Source: FEN-1191 sp036490715 | GTDB lineage: Bacteria; Pseudomonadota; Gammaproteobacteria; Steroidobacterales; Steroidobacteraceae | Direction: 5' to 3' | NCBI GenBank assembly: GCA_036490715.1 | Contig: DASXDL010000048.1 | Location: 212,361-276,360 of the forward strand | Length of the DNA: 64,000 bases | Shown: piece after piece, positions 35,863 to 44,258 of the stretch | Position numbering within the stretch: position 1 is the stretch's first letter | How the letters are laid out: the number at the start of each line of letters is the position of its first letter | Position numbers and translations under genes: made by a program | The notes under the pieces: model-generated | The model's input: only the letters and a program-made list of their open reading frames with translations | What the model was told of the DNA's origin: nothing | Databases searched by the model: none

Positions 35863-37269
35863 ATGACCGAACCGGTACTGATCAACCGCAGCATCCAGAT
35901 CGCCTTCATGGTGGCCGTGCAGACGCTCACGCCACCACTGATCGCGCTGGCGTCGCTGTTCATCGTGACACAAGTCTGGCAGGTCTCGTTCGAGCATGCA
36001 CCCTCGACCCTGACCATCGTCATCACGCTGCAGTTTCTGGTGCTGACGCGGCCGCCGCGCGATCTCAGTGAACAGCTGGCTTGGCGGCCATTGATCGCGA
36101 CCGGTACGGTGGTGCTGCGCTGGGCGCTGCTGCTGCTGGTGGTGCTGATCGTGGCCAACTCCACCGGCGCGTTGGGTTTGTACCCGCGTCATGCGTTCGA
36201 GGCCTGGGCGGCGGGTACGCCGGTGGCGCTGGTGGTGAGCACGCTGGCCGTGGGCCAGATGATGCGGCGGGTCGTGACAAGTGCGGTCGGCAGCCGCCGC
36301 GTGATCGTCGCCGGTTACAACGACAGCAGTCTGCAGCTGGCGCGCACGCTCGAGAGTAACCGTTCGCTGCGACTACAGGTCGAGGGCTTCTTCGACGATC
36401 GCGCATCCGATCGCCTCAACCTGGAATCCGACATTCATTTAGTCGGGCGGTTGTCGGAGGTCGCAGGATTCGCCAAAGAACACAACATCGATGTCATCTT
36501 CATTGCGCTGCCGGTGCGGCACATCAAGCGGGTATTGGATCTGCTCGATGATTTGCGCGATACCACCGCCTCGATTTACTACGTCCCCGACATCTTCGTG
36601 TTTGACCTGATTCAGGCACGCTCCAGCGAGATCAATGGCATCCCGGTGGTGGCGATGTGCGAAACCCCGTTCTACGGCTACCGCGGGCTAACCAAGCGGC
36701 TGATCGACATCGCCATGTCGCTCGCGTTCCTCATCTGCGCGCTGCCGCTGCTGCTGCTGATCGCGTTGCTGGTCAAGCTGTCCTCAGCCGGCCCGGCGAT
36801 ATTCCGGCAGCGCCGTTACGGCCTGGATGGTCAGGAGATCATCGTCTACAAATTTAGAACCATGACCGTGACCGAAGATGGCTCGTCCATTCAGCAGGCC
36901 TCGCGCGCCGACAGCCGCATCACACCGATCGGGCGCTTCCTACGGCGCTACTCGCTCGATGAGCTGCCGCAGTTCCTGAACGTGCTGCAGGGACGCATGA
37001 GCCTGGTCGGGCCGCGACCGCATGCCGTAGCCCATAACGAGCAATATCGCACCCTGATCAAGGGCTACATGGTCCGACACAAAGTGCGGCCAGGCATCAC
37101 CGGCCTGGCGCAGATCAACGGCGCCCGCGGGGAGACCTCCAAGCTGGAGGATATGGAGGCGCGCATCCGGCTGGATCTGGAATATCTGCGCCGTTGGTCG
37201 CCGCTGCTGGATCTGCAGATCCTGCTGCGCACGGCGCTCAAGGTGTTCCGAGACGGCCAGGCGTATTGA
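35863..37269 (+). CDS. Undecaprenyl-phosphate sugar phosphotransferase (WcaJ/WbaP type)
   Basis: This 468-residue polyprenyl glycosylphosphotransferase starts polysaccharide assembly by moving a hexose-1-phosphate from UDP-sugar to undecaprenyl phosphate. It has four N-terminal membrane segments, a Rossmann-like domain (VIVAGYNDSSLQLARTL) and, after another membrane helix (LIDIAMSLAFLICALPLLLL), the catalytic domain. Catalytic markers are GPAIFRQRRYGLDGQEI, YKFRTMTV, RRYSLDELPQFLNVL and VGPRPHA. The length and full-size N-terminal half match the glucose-1-phosphate transferase group. It opens the plus-strand part of the locus. Confidence 0.93.
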   Translation: MTEPVLINRSIQIAFMVAVQTLTPPLIALASLFIVTQVWQVSFEHAPSTLTIVITLQFLVLTRPPRDLSEQLAWRPLIATGTVVLRWALLLLVVLIVANSTGALGLYPRHAFEAWAAGTPVALVVSTLAVGQMMRRVVTSAVGSRRVIVAGYNDSSLQLARTLESNRSLRLQVEGFFDDRASDRLNLESDIHLVGRLSEVAGFAKEHNIDVIFIALPVRHIKRVLDLLDDLRDTTASIYYVPDIFVFDLIQARSSEINGIPVVAMCETPFYGYRGLTKRLIDIAMSLAFLICALPLLLLIALLVKLSSAGPAIFRQRRYGLDGQEIIVYKFRTMTVTEDGSSIQQASRADSRITPIGRFLRRYSLDELPQFLNVLQGRMSLVGPRPHAVAHNEQYRTLIKGYMVRHKVRPGITGLAQINGARGETSKLEDMEARIRLDLEYLRRWSPLLDLQILLRTALKVFRDGQAY

Positions 37270-37400
37270 TGCTGCACTGCGCCATCTGGCGCCCGGGGCA
37301 CCCAGCGCCACGAGTGTGAGCAATGCCCGGAAAGCGCCCCGCCGAGGCCCCTATCATTGCGTTGCGCTGCAAATCTGCGCCCATGTAAGTTGAGCAAATT

Positions 37401-38681
37401 ATGAATGCCAGCCCGAGCCAGGCCGTGACCGGCGCCGAGACCGTCGCGGCCGCCAGGCGCAAATGCCGCTTCTGCAGCCAGCCGCTGCTCACCACCTTCG
37501 TTGACCTGGGTATGTCGCCGTTGTGCCAGACCCATATCGAAGAGCAGCAGCTCAACAGCATGGAGCCGTTCTTTCCGCTGCATGCGTGGGTCTGCGAACG
37601 CTGCTTTCTGGTGCAGCTCGAGGAGTATGTCGCGCCCGCCAACATATTCAGCGAATACGCCTATTTCTCATCGTTCGCCGACAGCTGGGTGGAGCATGCT
37701 CGCCGCTATAGCGCGCTGATGCGCGATCGCTTCGCCCTCGGGCCGAAGAGCCTGGTGATGGAGATAGCCAGTAACGACGGCTACCTGCTGCAGCACTTCG
37801 TCGCTGCCCAGATCCCGGTGCTAGGCATTGAGCCGGCGGCAAATATCGCCAAGGTGGCCCAGGGCAAGGGCGTACGCACCGAGGTCTGCTTTCACGGCCG
37901 CGACAATGCCGACCGGATCGCGGCCCGCTACGGGCGGGCTGATCTGCTGCTCGGAAACAACGTGCTGGCGCACGTGCCGGACCTGAATGACTTCGTCGCT
38001 GGTATGCAGCGACTGCTCAAGCCGCATGGCGTGATTACCATGGAATTTCCGCACCTGCAGCGGCTGATGGAGCAGAACCAGTTCGACACCATCTATCACG
38101 AGCACTTCAGCTATTTTTCGTTTTTCACGGTCGAGCAGGTATTCGCCGCACACGGCCTGACGCTGTTTGACGTCGATGAGCTGAGCACCCACGGCGGCTC
38201 GATCCGCATCTACGCACGCCACGCCGACGATACCACCAAGCCGGTCACCGAACGCGCGCAGCAGCTGCGCGCACGCGAACTGCAGCTCGGATTCAATCGG
38301 CTGCAGACCTATGAGAAGTTCGCCGAGCAGGTGAAATCGACCAAACGCAAGGTGCTGTCGATGCTCATCGATCTGAAGAATCGTGGTAAGAGCATCGTCG
38401 GCTATGGCGCGCCCGGCAAGGGCAACACGCTTCTAAACTACTGCGGCATCCGTACCGACTTGCTCGAATACACGGTCGACCGCAACCCCTACAAACAGGG
38501 CAAGTACACGCCCGGCACGCATATCCCGATATACTCCCCGGATAAAATCCAGCAGACGCGCCCGGACTACGTCTTCATCCTGCCGTGGAACCTGACCGAC
38601 GAAATCGTCTCGCAGATGGGCCAGATACGCGAATGGGGCGGACGCTTCATTGTGCCCATTCCTGAGCCCCGGATCGTATAG
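37401..38681 (+). CDS. Sugar C-methyltransferase, SAM-dependent
   Basis: The 426-residue protein has three parts. First is an N-terminal zinc-binding domain with CRFCSQP and CERCF as two C-x2-C pairs. Second is a SAM-binding domain (VMEIASNDGYLLQHF, then LLGNNVLAHVPDL). Third is a C-terminal domain with SIVGYGAPGKGNTLLNYCG and YTPGTHIPIYSP. This is the TylCIII/EvaC-type architecture, which methylates a carbon of an NDP-4-keto sugar to give a branched deoxysugar. It probably works with the cytidylyltransferase and SDR of the neighbouring minus-strand operon. Upstream, 37270-37400 is non-coding and shows no clear promoter. Confidence 0.9.
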   Translation: MNASPSQAVTGAETVAAARRKCRFCSQPLLTTFVDLGMSPLCQTHIEEQQLNSMEPFFPLHAWVCERCFLVQLEEYVAPANIFSEYAYFSSFADSWVEHARRYSALMRDRFALGPKSLVMEIASNDGYLLQHFVAAQIPVLGIEPAANIAKVAQGKGVRTEVCFHGRDNADRIAARYGRADLLLGNNVLAHVPDLNDFVAGMQRLLKPHGVITMEFPHLQRLMEQNQFDTIYHEHFSYFSFFTVEQVFAAHGLTLFDVDELSTHGGSIRIYARHADDTTKPVTERAQQLRARELQLGFNRLQTYEKFAEQVKSTKRKVLSMLIDLKNRGKSIVGYGAPGKGNTLLNYCGIRTDLLEYTVDRNPYKQGKYTPGTHIPIYSPDKIQQTRPDYVFILPWNLTDEIVSQMGQIREWGGRFIVPIPEPRIV

Positions 38682-38720
38682 ACCCAGCGCAGTGCGCCGG
38701 CGCGCACCCTAGCTTCGGCC

Positions 38721-39695
38721 GTGACGCGCGCGCCGCAGTTCAGCATTGTGATTCCGACGCGCAACCGTGTCGGTATGCTGCGGCGTGCGCTGGCCAGCGT
38801 CGCCGCCCAGACCTTTCAGGACTTCGAGACCGTCATCGTCGATGACGGCTCCAGTGATGGCACGGCCGAATTCCTGCAATCGGCGGCGGTAGGGCAGCGC
38901 AAGGTGCTGCGCCACGAGCAAGGCTCGGGCGTCAGCGCAGCCCGCAATCGCGGCGTCGCTGCCGCCGGCGCGGCGCTGGTCACCTTCCTGGATGACGACG
39001 ATGAGCTGCGACCCGGCGCCCTGCAGGCGCTGCACCAGCGCCTGCAGGCGGACTCGCAGCTGGATTTCGTCTGGGGCGGCCGGGTCATCCACGAATTCGA
39101 TAAGGCCGGCCGACAGATCGGCACGCGCGCCGATGACTGGAGCGACGTGCCGGCGCAGGTCAGCGGATCCGCATTTCTGGATTTTGTACTCAAGATCGCG
39201 ACCAACTCGGCCTTCACCATCCGCCGCGAGGTGTTTTGCGCCGTCGGTGGCTTCGATGAGCAACTGCGGGTGTCCGAGGATCGCGATCTTTTCATCACGC
39301 TGGCCGAGAACAGCTACCGTGGCGCCGCAGTCGATGCCGGCGTCATCGACATCAACGAGCATCGCAACAGTCTCAGTCGCAGCGGCGTCGGTCGCGTCGG
39401 CGTGGACTCGGATCTGCGCGTCATCGAGAAACACCGCGAATACCTGGATCGGGCGCAGCACGCCCAGTTTCTCAATGGCTATCTGCTGGCGCTGTTCGAA
39501 GGATTTCTCGAGGCCGGCAATCGTGCCGCGGCGATGCGCATACTTGTGCAGCTGCGCCAGCGCGGGGCGCTTGATGCCGGCATCGTGCGTCGCTACCTGC
39601 GCCACGCGCCGGAGTTTCGGGCATTGAAGTCAATGATCCGGTACGACAGCATTCGGCGCTGGAGAAGCCGGCGGCGGTCAGTCACCCAGCCCTGA
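38721..39695 (+). CDS. Family 2 glycosyltransferase
   Basis: The 324-residue protein starts at GTG 38721. The GT-A fold is clear: FSIVIPTRNRVGMLRRAL, VIVDDGSSDGTAEFL, SGVSAARNRGVAAA, then the metal motif LDDDDEL. The later SEDRDLFITLA matches the acceptor-binding ED motif. There is no membrane segment, so it should act on the cytoplasmic face, adding one sugar to the lipid-linked unit. It lies 39 bases after the C-methyltransferase gene. Confidence 0.9.
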   Translation: MTRAPQFSIVIPTRNRVGMLRRALASVAAQTFQDFETVIVDDGSSDGTAEFLQSAAVGQRKVLRHEQGSGVSAARNRGVAAAGAALVTFLDDDDELRPGALQALHQRLQADSQLDFVWGGRVIHEFDKAGRQIGTRADDWSDVPAQVSGSAFLDFVLKIATNSAFTIRREVFCAVGGFDEQLRVSEDRDLFITLAENSYRGAAVDAGVIDINEHRNSLSRSGVGRVGVDSDLRVIEKHREYLDRAQHAQFLNGYLLALFEGFLEAGNRAAAMRILVQLRQRGALDAGIVRRYLRHAPEFRALKSMIRYDSIRRWRSRRRSVTQP

Positions 39696-39704
39696 CGCGG
39701 GAGC

Positions 39705-40805
39705 TCAGGCGGCGAGGCGCACGACCTGCTCCGCCAACGCCAATGATGCGGTCAGTCCTGGCGACTCAATTCCATACAGCGCCACGTAAGGACAGGCACC
39801 GTGCTGTGAAGGACCGCAAATGCGAAAGTCCGCCGCCGGCTCGTCGGCAGCGCTGATCTTGGGTCGGATGCCGGTGTACGCGGGCTGCAGGCGCGCCTCA
39901 TCCAGCTTCGGGTAGTAAAGCCTGATCGCGCGCGCAAACTCCCCGACCCGTGACTCGTCGAATCGGTAATCGATGTCCTCGATCCACTGCACGTCCGGTC
40001 CAAAGCGTGCATTGCCGGCCAGATCCAGCGTGACATGCGTGCCTAGTCCAGCGGCGTTGGCTACCGGATATACCAGGTGCCGGAACGGTGATCGTCCGCT
40101 GAGCGTGAAGTAATGGCCCTTGGCCAGATAGCGAGCCGGAATGCTCGCTGCCGGCGCCTGCAGCCGATGCGATACGCCCTGCGCGTCCAGCCCGGCGCAA
40201 TTGACCACCAAGCCGGCGCGCAGAGCCATGCTCGGTGCGCCACCAACCTGAAGTTCGATCCCCGAGCGCTCCAGCGTGCCAGCCTCGACCGGACTGCTGA
40301 AGGCTACGGTGCCGCCGTGCGCCTCAAGCTCGGCCTGGTACGCCAGCATCAGACCGTGCGTATCGATGATACCGGTGGATGGCGACAGCAGTGCCGCGGC
40401 ACAGCGCACTTCCGGTTCCAGCTCCGCCACCTGCGGCAGGCTGAGCCAGCTCAGATCCGTCACGCCGTTGGCCTGGGCCTGCGCTGCATAGCGCTTCAGT
40501 ACCGGAATCTCCTCGGTCGTGGCGGCGACGATCAACTTGCCGAGCCGCCGATGCTCAACCGAGCGCGAGCGGCAGAACTCGTACAGCAGCTCGCGTCCGG
40601 CAACGCACAGCCGCGCCTTCAGTGAGCCGGTCGGATAGTAGATGCCGGCGTGGATGACCTCGGAATTGCGGCTGCTGATACCGCTGCCGATGGTAGCGGC
40701 TGACTCCAGCACGATGACTTCGCGCCCTGAAAGGGCCAATGCCCGTGCGACCGCCAGACCAACGACACCGGCACCGATCACCGCACAGTCGATGCGTTCA
40801 GTCAT
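39705..40805 (-). CDS. FAD-dependent oxidoreductase, LhgO-like
   Basis: This 366-residue DAO-superfamily flavoprotein begins with the FAD-binding motif CAVIGAGVVGLAVARAL, followed by NSEVIHAGIYYPTGSLKARL, the signature of the L-2-hydroxyglutarate oxidase group. The C-terminus has YTGIRPKIS and YGIESPGLTASLALAE. The family oxidises 2-hydroxyacids or amines. It is the last gene of a six-gene operon for a modified sugar, so its role may be in that pathway or simply in 2-hydroxyglutarate clearance. It follows the PIG-L gene by 13 bases. Confidence 0.85.
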   Translation of the reverse strand: MTERIDCAVIGAGVVGLAVARALALSGREVIVLESAATIGSGISSRNSEVIHAGIYYPTGSLKARLCVAGRELLYEFCRSRSVEHRRLGKLIVAATTEEIPVLKRYAAQAQANGVTDLSWLSLPQVAELEPEVRCAAALLSPSTGIIDTHGLMLAYQAELEAHGGTVAFSSPVEAGTLERSGIELQVGGAPSMALRAGLVVNCAGLDAQGVSHRLQAPAASIPARYLAKGHYFTLSGRSPFRHLVYPVANAAGLGTHVTLDLAGNARFGPDVQWIEDIDYRFDESRVGEFARAIRLYYPKLDEARLQPAYTGIRPKISAADEPAADFRICGPSQHGACPYVALYGIESPGLTASLALAEQVVRLAA

Positions 40806-40818
40806 TTACGGCGGCGCA

Positions 40819-41478
40819 CTATTCGAGCAGGAACTTAGAGACGTGAAAGCCTTCCGCCCAGCCGCTGTTTGCCGCGGCCTCCAGCCCGCGAAGCCGCAGC
40901 ATCGCGCGAAAGGTATCGGCCGTGAACCAGCGCTTGGCGCGCTGTGTCTTATAGCTCTGCCACAAGATCGCGATCTTGCGCTCGACTTGCGCTGGCGTCA
41001 GCCCGACGTAGGCCGACGGAGTCAGCAGGCCGCCCTCGTATTTTGGGATCTCGTACTCGAGTATCAGATGATTGCGGAAGGTATTCCAGGTCAGCTCCGC
41101 CACGATGCGATGATCCTGGTGAAAATCGGCGCGATGATGCGTAAAGATCATGTCCGGATCGGGCAGCTGCTTGAGCGACTCAAACACTTCCTTGATCTGC
41201 GGATACAGTGCCGGAAAGAAGCCGTCACGAAAGCGATGCACCAGCACGGTGGCCTTGGCGGCGCGCCGTAGAAAGCGCCGTGCGCTGGCCCGCAGCTCGC
41301 GTTCGCGTACCGGATCGGATGCCAGCACCACCCAGGTGACTTGGGTCCTGGGGTTTCGCTCCAGCAGCTTTAGCAGCGTGCCGCCACAACCAATGTCGAT
41401 GTCATCACAGTGCGCCCCCAGACACAGCAGCTGCTGTGGTTTGCGACCGGATTGGGCCTTGAGCACCAGGGAGCGCAT
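40819..41478 (-). CDS. PIG-L family deacetylase
   Basis: The 219-residue protein has the PIG-L zinc signature AHCDDIDIGCGG (AHPDD in most members) and the third ligand in FTHHRADFHQDHR. The family removes acetyl groups from N-acetylglucosamine or related sugars. In this operon it may deacetylate an amino sugar intermediate, which would fit the aminotransferase at 34557-35756. It is 9 bases downstream of the cytidylyltransferase gene. Confidence 0.9.
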   Translation of the reverse strand: MRSLVLKAQSGRKPQQLLCLGAHCDDIDIGCGGTLLKLLERNPRTQVTWVVLASDPVRERELRASARRFLRRAAKATVLVHRFRDGFFPALYPQIKEVFESLKQLPDPDMIFTHHRADFHQDHRIVAELTWNTFRNHLILEYEIPKYEGGLLTPSAYVGLTPAQVERKIAILWQSYKTQRAKRWFTADTFRAMLRLRGLEAAANSGWAEGFHVSKFLLE

Positions 41479-41487
41479 ACCGGACCG

Positions 41488-42264
41488 TTACTTCTGCCAC
41501 ACCATCCACGGACAGGCCCCGCGCGCTTCCATGCGGTCCAGCGTGATCTTGTCCTTGAAGGTATCCATGCACTGCCAGAATCCATCCCATGGAAAGGTCA
41601 CCAGCTTGCGCTCGGTGATCAGACGCGCGAATGGCTGTTCGACCAGCTCATCGCCTTCCTTGATGTAGTTGAAGATCTCGGAGCGCAGCACGAAGAAGCC
41701 CCCGTTAATGAGCAGCGCCTGATCGGTCATCACGCCCATCTGGTTGACGACACCATCCTCGCCCGCAATCACGGCGTGGAAGCTCTGCGCACTTCGCACC
41801 GCCACGAAGCTGGCAATCGCATTGCGACTGTTGAACTCCTGTATCTGCCGATCCAGCGGCACATCCGACAGCCCGTCCGAATAGTTCGCCAGGAACGCGG
41901 GCTCAGACTCGAGGTACTTGCGCACCCGCAGCAGGCGCTGGCCTATGTTGCTGTGCAGACCGGTGTCGACGAACGTCACGCGCCAGTCCTGCATGTCGTG
42001 GCTGTGCAGGTCGACCTTCTTGCCGCCGTCGCTCAGCGTGAAGTCGTTCGACATTGCCTCTGAATAATTGAGGAAATACTCGCGCACCATGTCGCCGCGG
42101 TATCCCAGCGCCAGCACGAAATCCGTGTGGCCGTAGTGGGCGTAATAGCGCATCAGATGCCACAGCACCGGACGACTGCCGATGTTGACCAAGGGCTTGG
42201 GAATGGTGGTGGAATGCTCGCGCAATCGCGTGCCCAGGCCACCGCAGAATAGGACGACTTTCAC
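41488..42264 (-). CDS. rfbF: Glucose-1-phosphate cytidylyltransferase-like nucleotidyltransferase
   Basis: This 258-residue protein matches RfbF: KVVLFCGGLGTRLREHSTTI, then PKPLVNIGSRPVLWHLMRYY, and later NGGFFVLRSEIFNYI and WDGFWQCMDTFKDK. RfbF converts glucose-1-phosphate and CTP to CDP-glucose, the first step to CDP-linked deoxysugars. A dedicated CDP-glucose 4,6-dehydratase of the RfbG type is not in this window, so the real substrate could differ. It is 2 bases downstream of the DUF4910-type gene. Confidence 0.9.
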   Translation of the reverse strand: MKVVLFCGGLGTRLREHSTTIPKPLVNIGSRPVLWHLMRYYAHYGHTDFVLALGYRGDMVREYFLNYSEAMSNDFTLSDGGKKVDLHSHDMQDWRVTFVDTGLHSNIGQRLLRVRKYLESEPAFLANYSDGLSDVPLDRQIQEFNSRNAIASFVAVRSAQSFHAVIAGEDGVVNQMGVMTDQALLINGGFFVLRSEIFNYIKEGDELVEQPFARLITERKLVTFPWDGFWQCMDTFKDKITLDRMEARGACPWMVWQK

Positions 42265-42266
42265 CG

Positions 42267-43682
42267 TTATCTCCGTCGACTTGAAGCGCTCGCGCCGGCT
42301 AACCGGCGCCTCGAGCGCCGTTTGCCGGCCACACGAGCCGGAATCTTGCGTTGTTCAGCACGGTCGGCCCGCGGGCGCAGCGCCGCGTCTGCGTCTGCGT
42401 CTCGCAGCAAGCCGGCGCGTTGCAGCTCGCCGGCCACACCATCGAGCAGTGTAAGGCTGACACCAGACTTCTGCGCGATGTCGAGCAGCGAGGCGCTGCC
42501 GTCGGACTGATTGAGCACCCAGAGCATGGCGCGTTCGCGGTCGGCCGGACTGTTGCCGCCTACGGCCCCGTAAAGCCCGCGCTTGCCAAGACGCGGTTCT
42601 CCCTTCGGGGCCAGATTGAGGTAGCGCCGATTGATCTCCAGCGTCTCGACCACCTGCTTCAGGGCCTGAAGGCTGCGCTCGAGCTGGCTTGGCGTGATCA
42701 GCCCCAGGTTATCAGCCGAGCTGTGATATTCCGGATAGCCGTCATTGACCGAGCGCGTCAGGCGCCCGACCGGAAGATTGAATCCCGGCGAGCACAGTTG
42801 TCGCTCGTCGTAGCCGTAGGGCTCGAACGCGATGCTGCGCGAGCGTGGGTCGCACTGGCGCGTGACAAACTCGACGGTACGGTCGATCTCGCAATCACTG
42901 CGCCGGCTGCGTTTGTAGGTAAAGGCGGCCGCATCGCCCAGCAAGCCCAGTACCAGCCCGTGGCGCACCCGCGCCAGCTGGCGCTCATTCTTCTTGAGCC
43001 AACACAACGAGCCGATGGTCCCGGGAGCAAACACGAAACGATAGCTGTAACGGCGCGGACTCGATGCTACCCATGCGGCCAACTCGGTGGCGATCGCCAT
43101 GCCGCTGGTATTGTCGTTGGCCAGCGATGGATGGCAGACGTGGGTGAAGAACAGCACCTCGTCACGCAATCGTCCAGGGATCGTGCACTCGCCATAGGTG
43201 AGCGAGCCGCGCGCCAGCGAGCTGTCGACACTGACTTCGTAGGCACCGGGGCGCAGCTGCGTCAGGTCGCGATGCCGCAGACAAAATCCCCACTGGCGGC
43301 GATAGTAGCTGGTTCGATAGGGGATCCAGTCCGGATGTTCAGGCAGGGAATACAGCCTAGGCCGCAGCTCATCGAGCGTCAGAGTCTGGCGGACTGGCTC
43401 CGAATAATTGAGGATGTGCAGGTTGTGACTGGCGAAGTCAACGACCGGGCGACCATCCGGGTCGCGCACCTGCGCAGCGTCGATGTTCCACTCCAGCGGG
43501 ACTTCCCAATCGAACACCTTGCTTCCGCTCGGCACCTCGTGCTGTACCAAGTCGATGCGCGCGCCGATCAGCTGCAGGGTCTTGCGCACGCCCGCCCCGG
43601 TGATGCTGCGGCAGATCGGGTAAAGCCTGGTTGCGAACGCGTGCAGCCCGGCACCGACCGACAGCGGCTGCGCGGCGTTCAT
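42267..43682 (-). CDS. DUF4910-type protein with aminopeptidase-like fold
   Basis: This 471-residue protein appears to be of the DUF2172/DUF4910 group. The central part looks like an M28-type metallopeptidase: THVCHPSLANDNTSGMAIAT supplies candidate metal ligands His and Asp, and further on come KNERQLARVRHG and PEYHSSADNLGLI. The C-terminal region is basic and probably a winged helix (around residues 390-450). Proteins of this group occur in sugar-nucleotide operons; the reaction is not known to me. It overlaps the epimerase gene by 4 bases. Confidence 0.8.
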   Translation of the reverse strand: MNAAQPLSVGAGLHAFATRLYPICRSITGAGVRKTLQLIGARIDLVQHEVPSGSKVFDWEVPLEWNIDAAQVRDPDGRPVVDFASHNLHILNYSEPVRQTLTLDELRPRLYSLPEHPDWIPYRTSYYRRQWGFCLRHRDLTQLRPGAYEVSVDSSLARGSLTYGECTIPGRLRDEVLFFTHVCHPSLANDNTSGMAIATELAAWVASSPRRYSYRFVFAPGTIGSLCWLKKNERQLARVRHGLVLGLLGDAAAFTYKRSRRSDCEIDRTVEFVTRQCDPRSRSIAFEPYGYDERQLCSPGFNLPVGRLTRSVNDGYPEYHSSADNLGLITPSQLERSLQALKQVVETLEINRRYLNLAPKGEPRLGKRGLYGAVGGNSPADRERAMLWVLNQSDGSASLLDIAQKSGVSLTLLDGVAGELQRAGLLRDADADAALRPRADRAEQRKIPARVAGKRRSRRRLAGASASSRRR

Positions 43683-44257
43683 GCGGGCGTCTTCATCGAC
43701 TGCTGCCGCAGCTGCAGTTCGAACTCGCGTTGCTCGAAGTCCGGATAGGCGGCGTCGCGCTCAGAGATCACGACCTCGCGCAATGGCCACAGGATGGCGA
43801 AGGCCGGGTCGTTCCAGCGCACGCCGCCGGCCAGCTCCGGCGCATAGTAGTCGGTCATCTGATACATGATCTCAGTACGCTCGACCAGCGTCTGAAAGCC
43901 ATGGGCGATGCCCGGCGGAATGTACACCGCGTCGCGTTCTTGATCGTCCAGCGTCACGGCGACGTGCTTCAGGTAGGTGGCCGATTGCGGTCGAAGATCC
44001 AGCAGCACATCGTACAGCCGACCGCTGAGGCAGCGCACAAGTTTGCCTTCGCGCGACGGCGGCCACTGGAAATGCATCCCGCGCACCGTGCCGGCGCGCT
44101 CATTGAACGAAATGCTTGCCTGTACCAGCTTTGATGGCAGGCCGGCATCGGCAAACTCCTGCATGCAGAAGGTGCGCGCGAAAAATCCGCGCGCGTCCGG
44201 GCGGCGGTCGATGCGCACCTTGGTGGCTCCTGCAATCGCCAACGGCTCGAAGCGCAC
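43679..44257 (-). CDS. dTDP-4-dehydrorhamnose 3,5-epimerase family protein
   Basis: This 192-residue cupin has the RmlC signature GTVRGMHFQWPP with the catalytic histidine, then YIPPGIAHGFQTLVE and YQMTDYYAPEL. RmlC-type enzymes epimerise C3 and/or C5 of a nucleotide-linked 4-keto-6-deoxysugar. With the cytidylyltransferase upstream, the substrate here may be CDP- rather than dTDP-linked. There is no rmlA or rmlB nearby, so I give no rfbC symbol. It starts one base after the SDR gene. Confidence 0.9.
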   Translation of the reverse strand: MRFEPLAIAGATKVRIDRRPDARGFFARTFCMQEFADAGLPSKLVQASISFNERAGTVRGMHFQWPPSREGKLVRCLSGRLYDVLLDLRPQSATYLKHVAVTLDDQERDAVYIPPGIAHGFQTLVERTEIMYQMTDYYAPELAGGVRWNDPAFAILWPLREVVISERDAAYPDFEQREFELQLRQQSMKTPA

Positions 44258-44258
44258 C

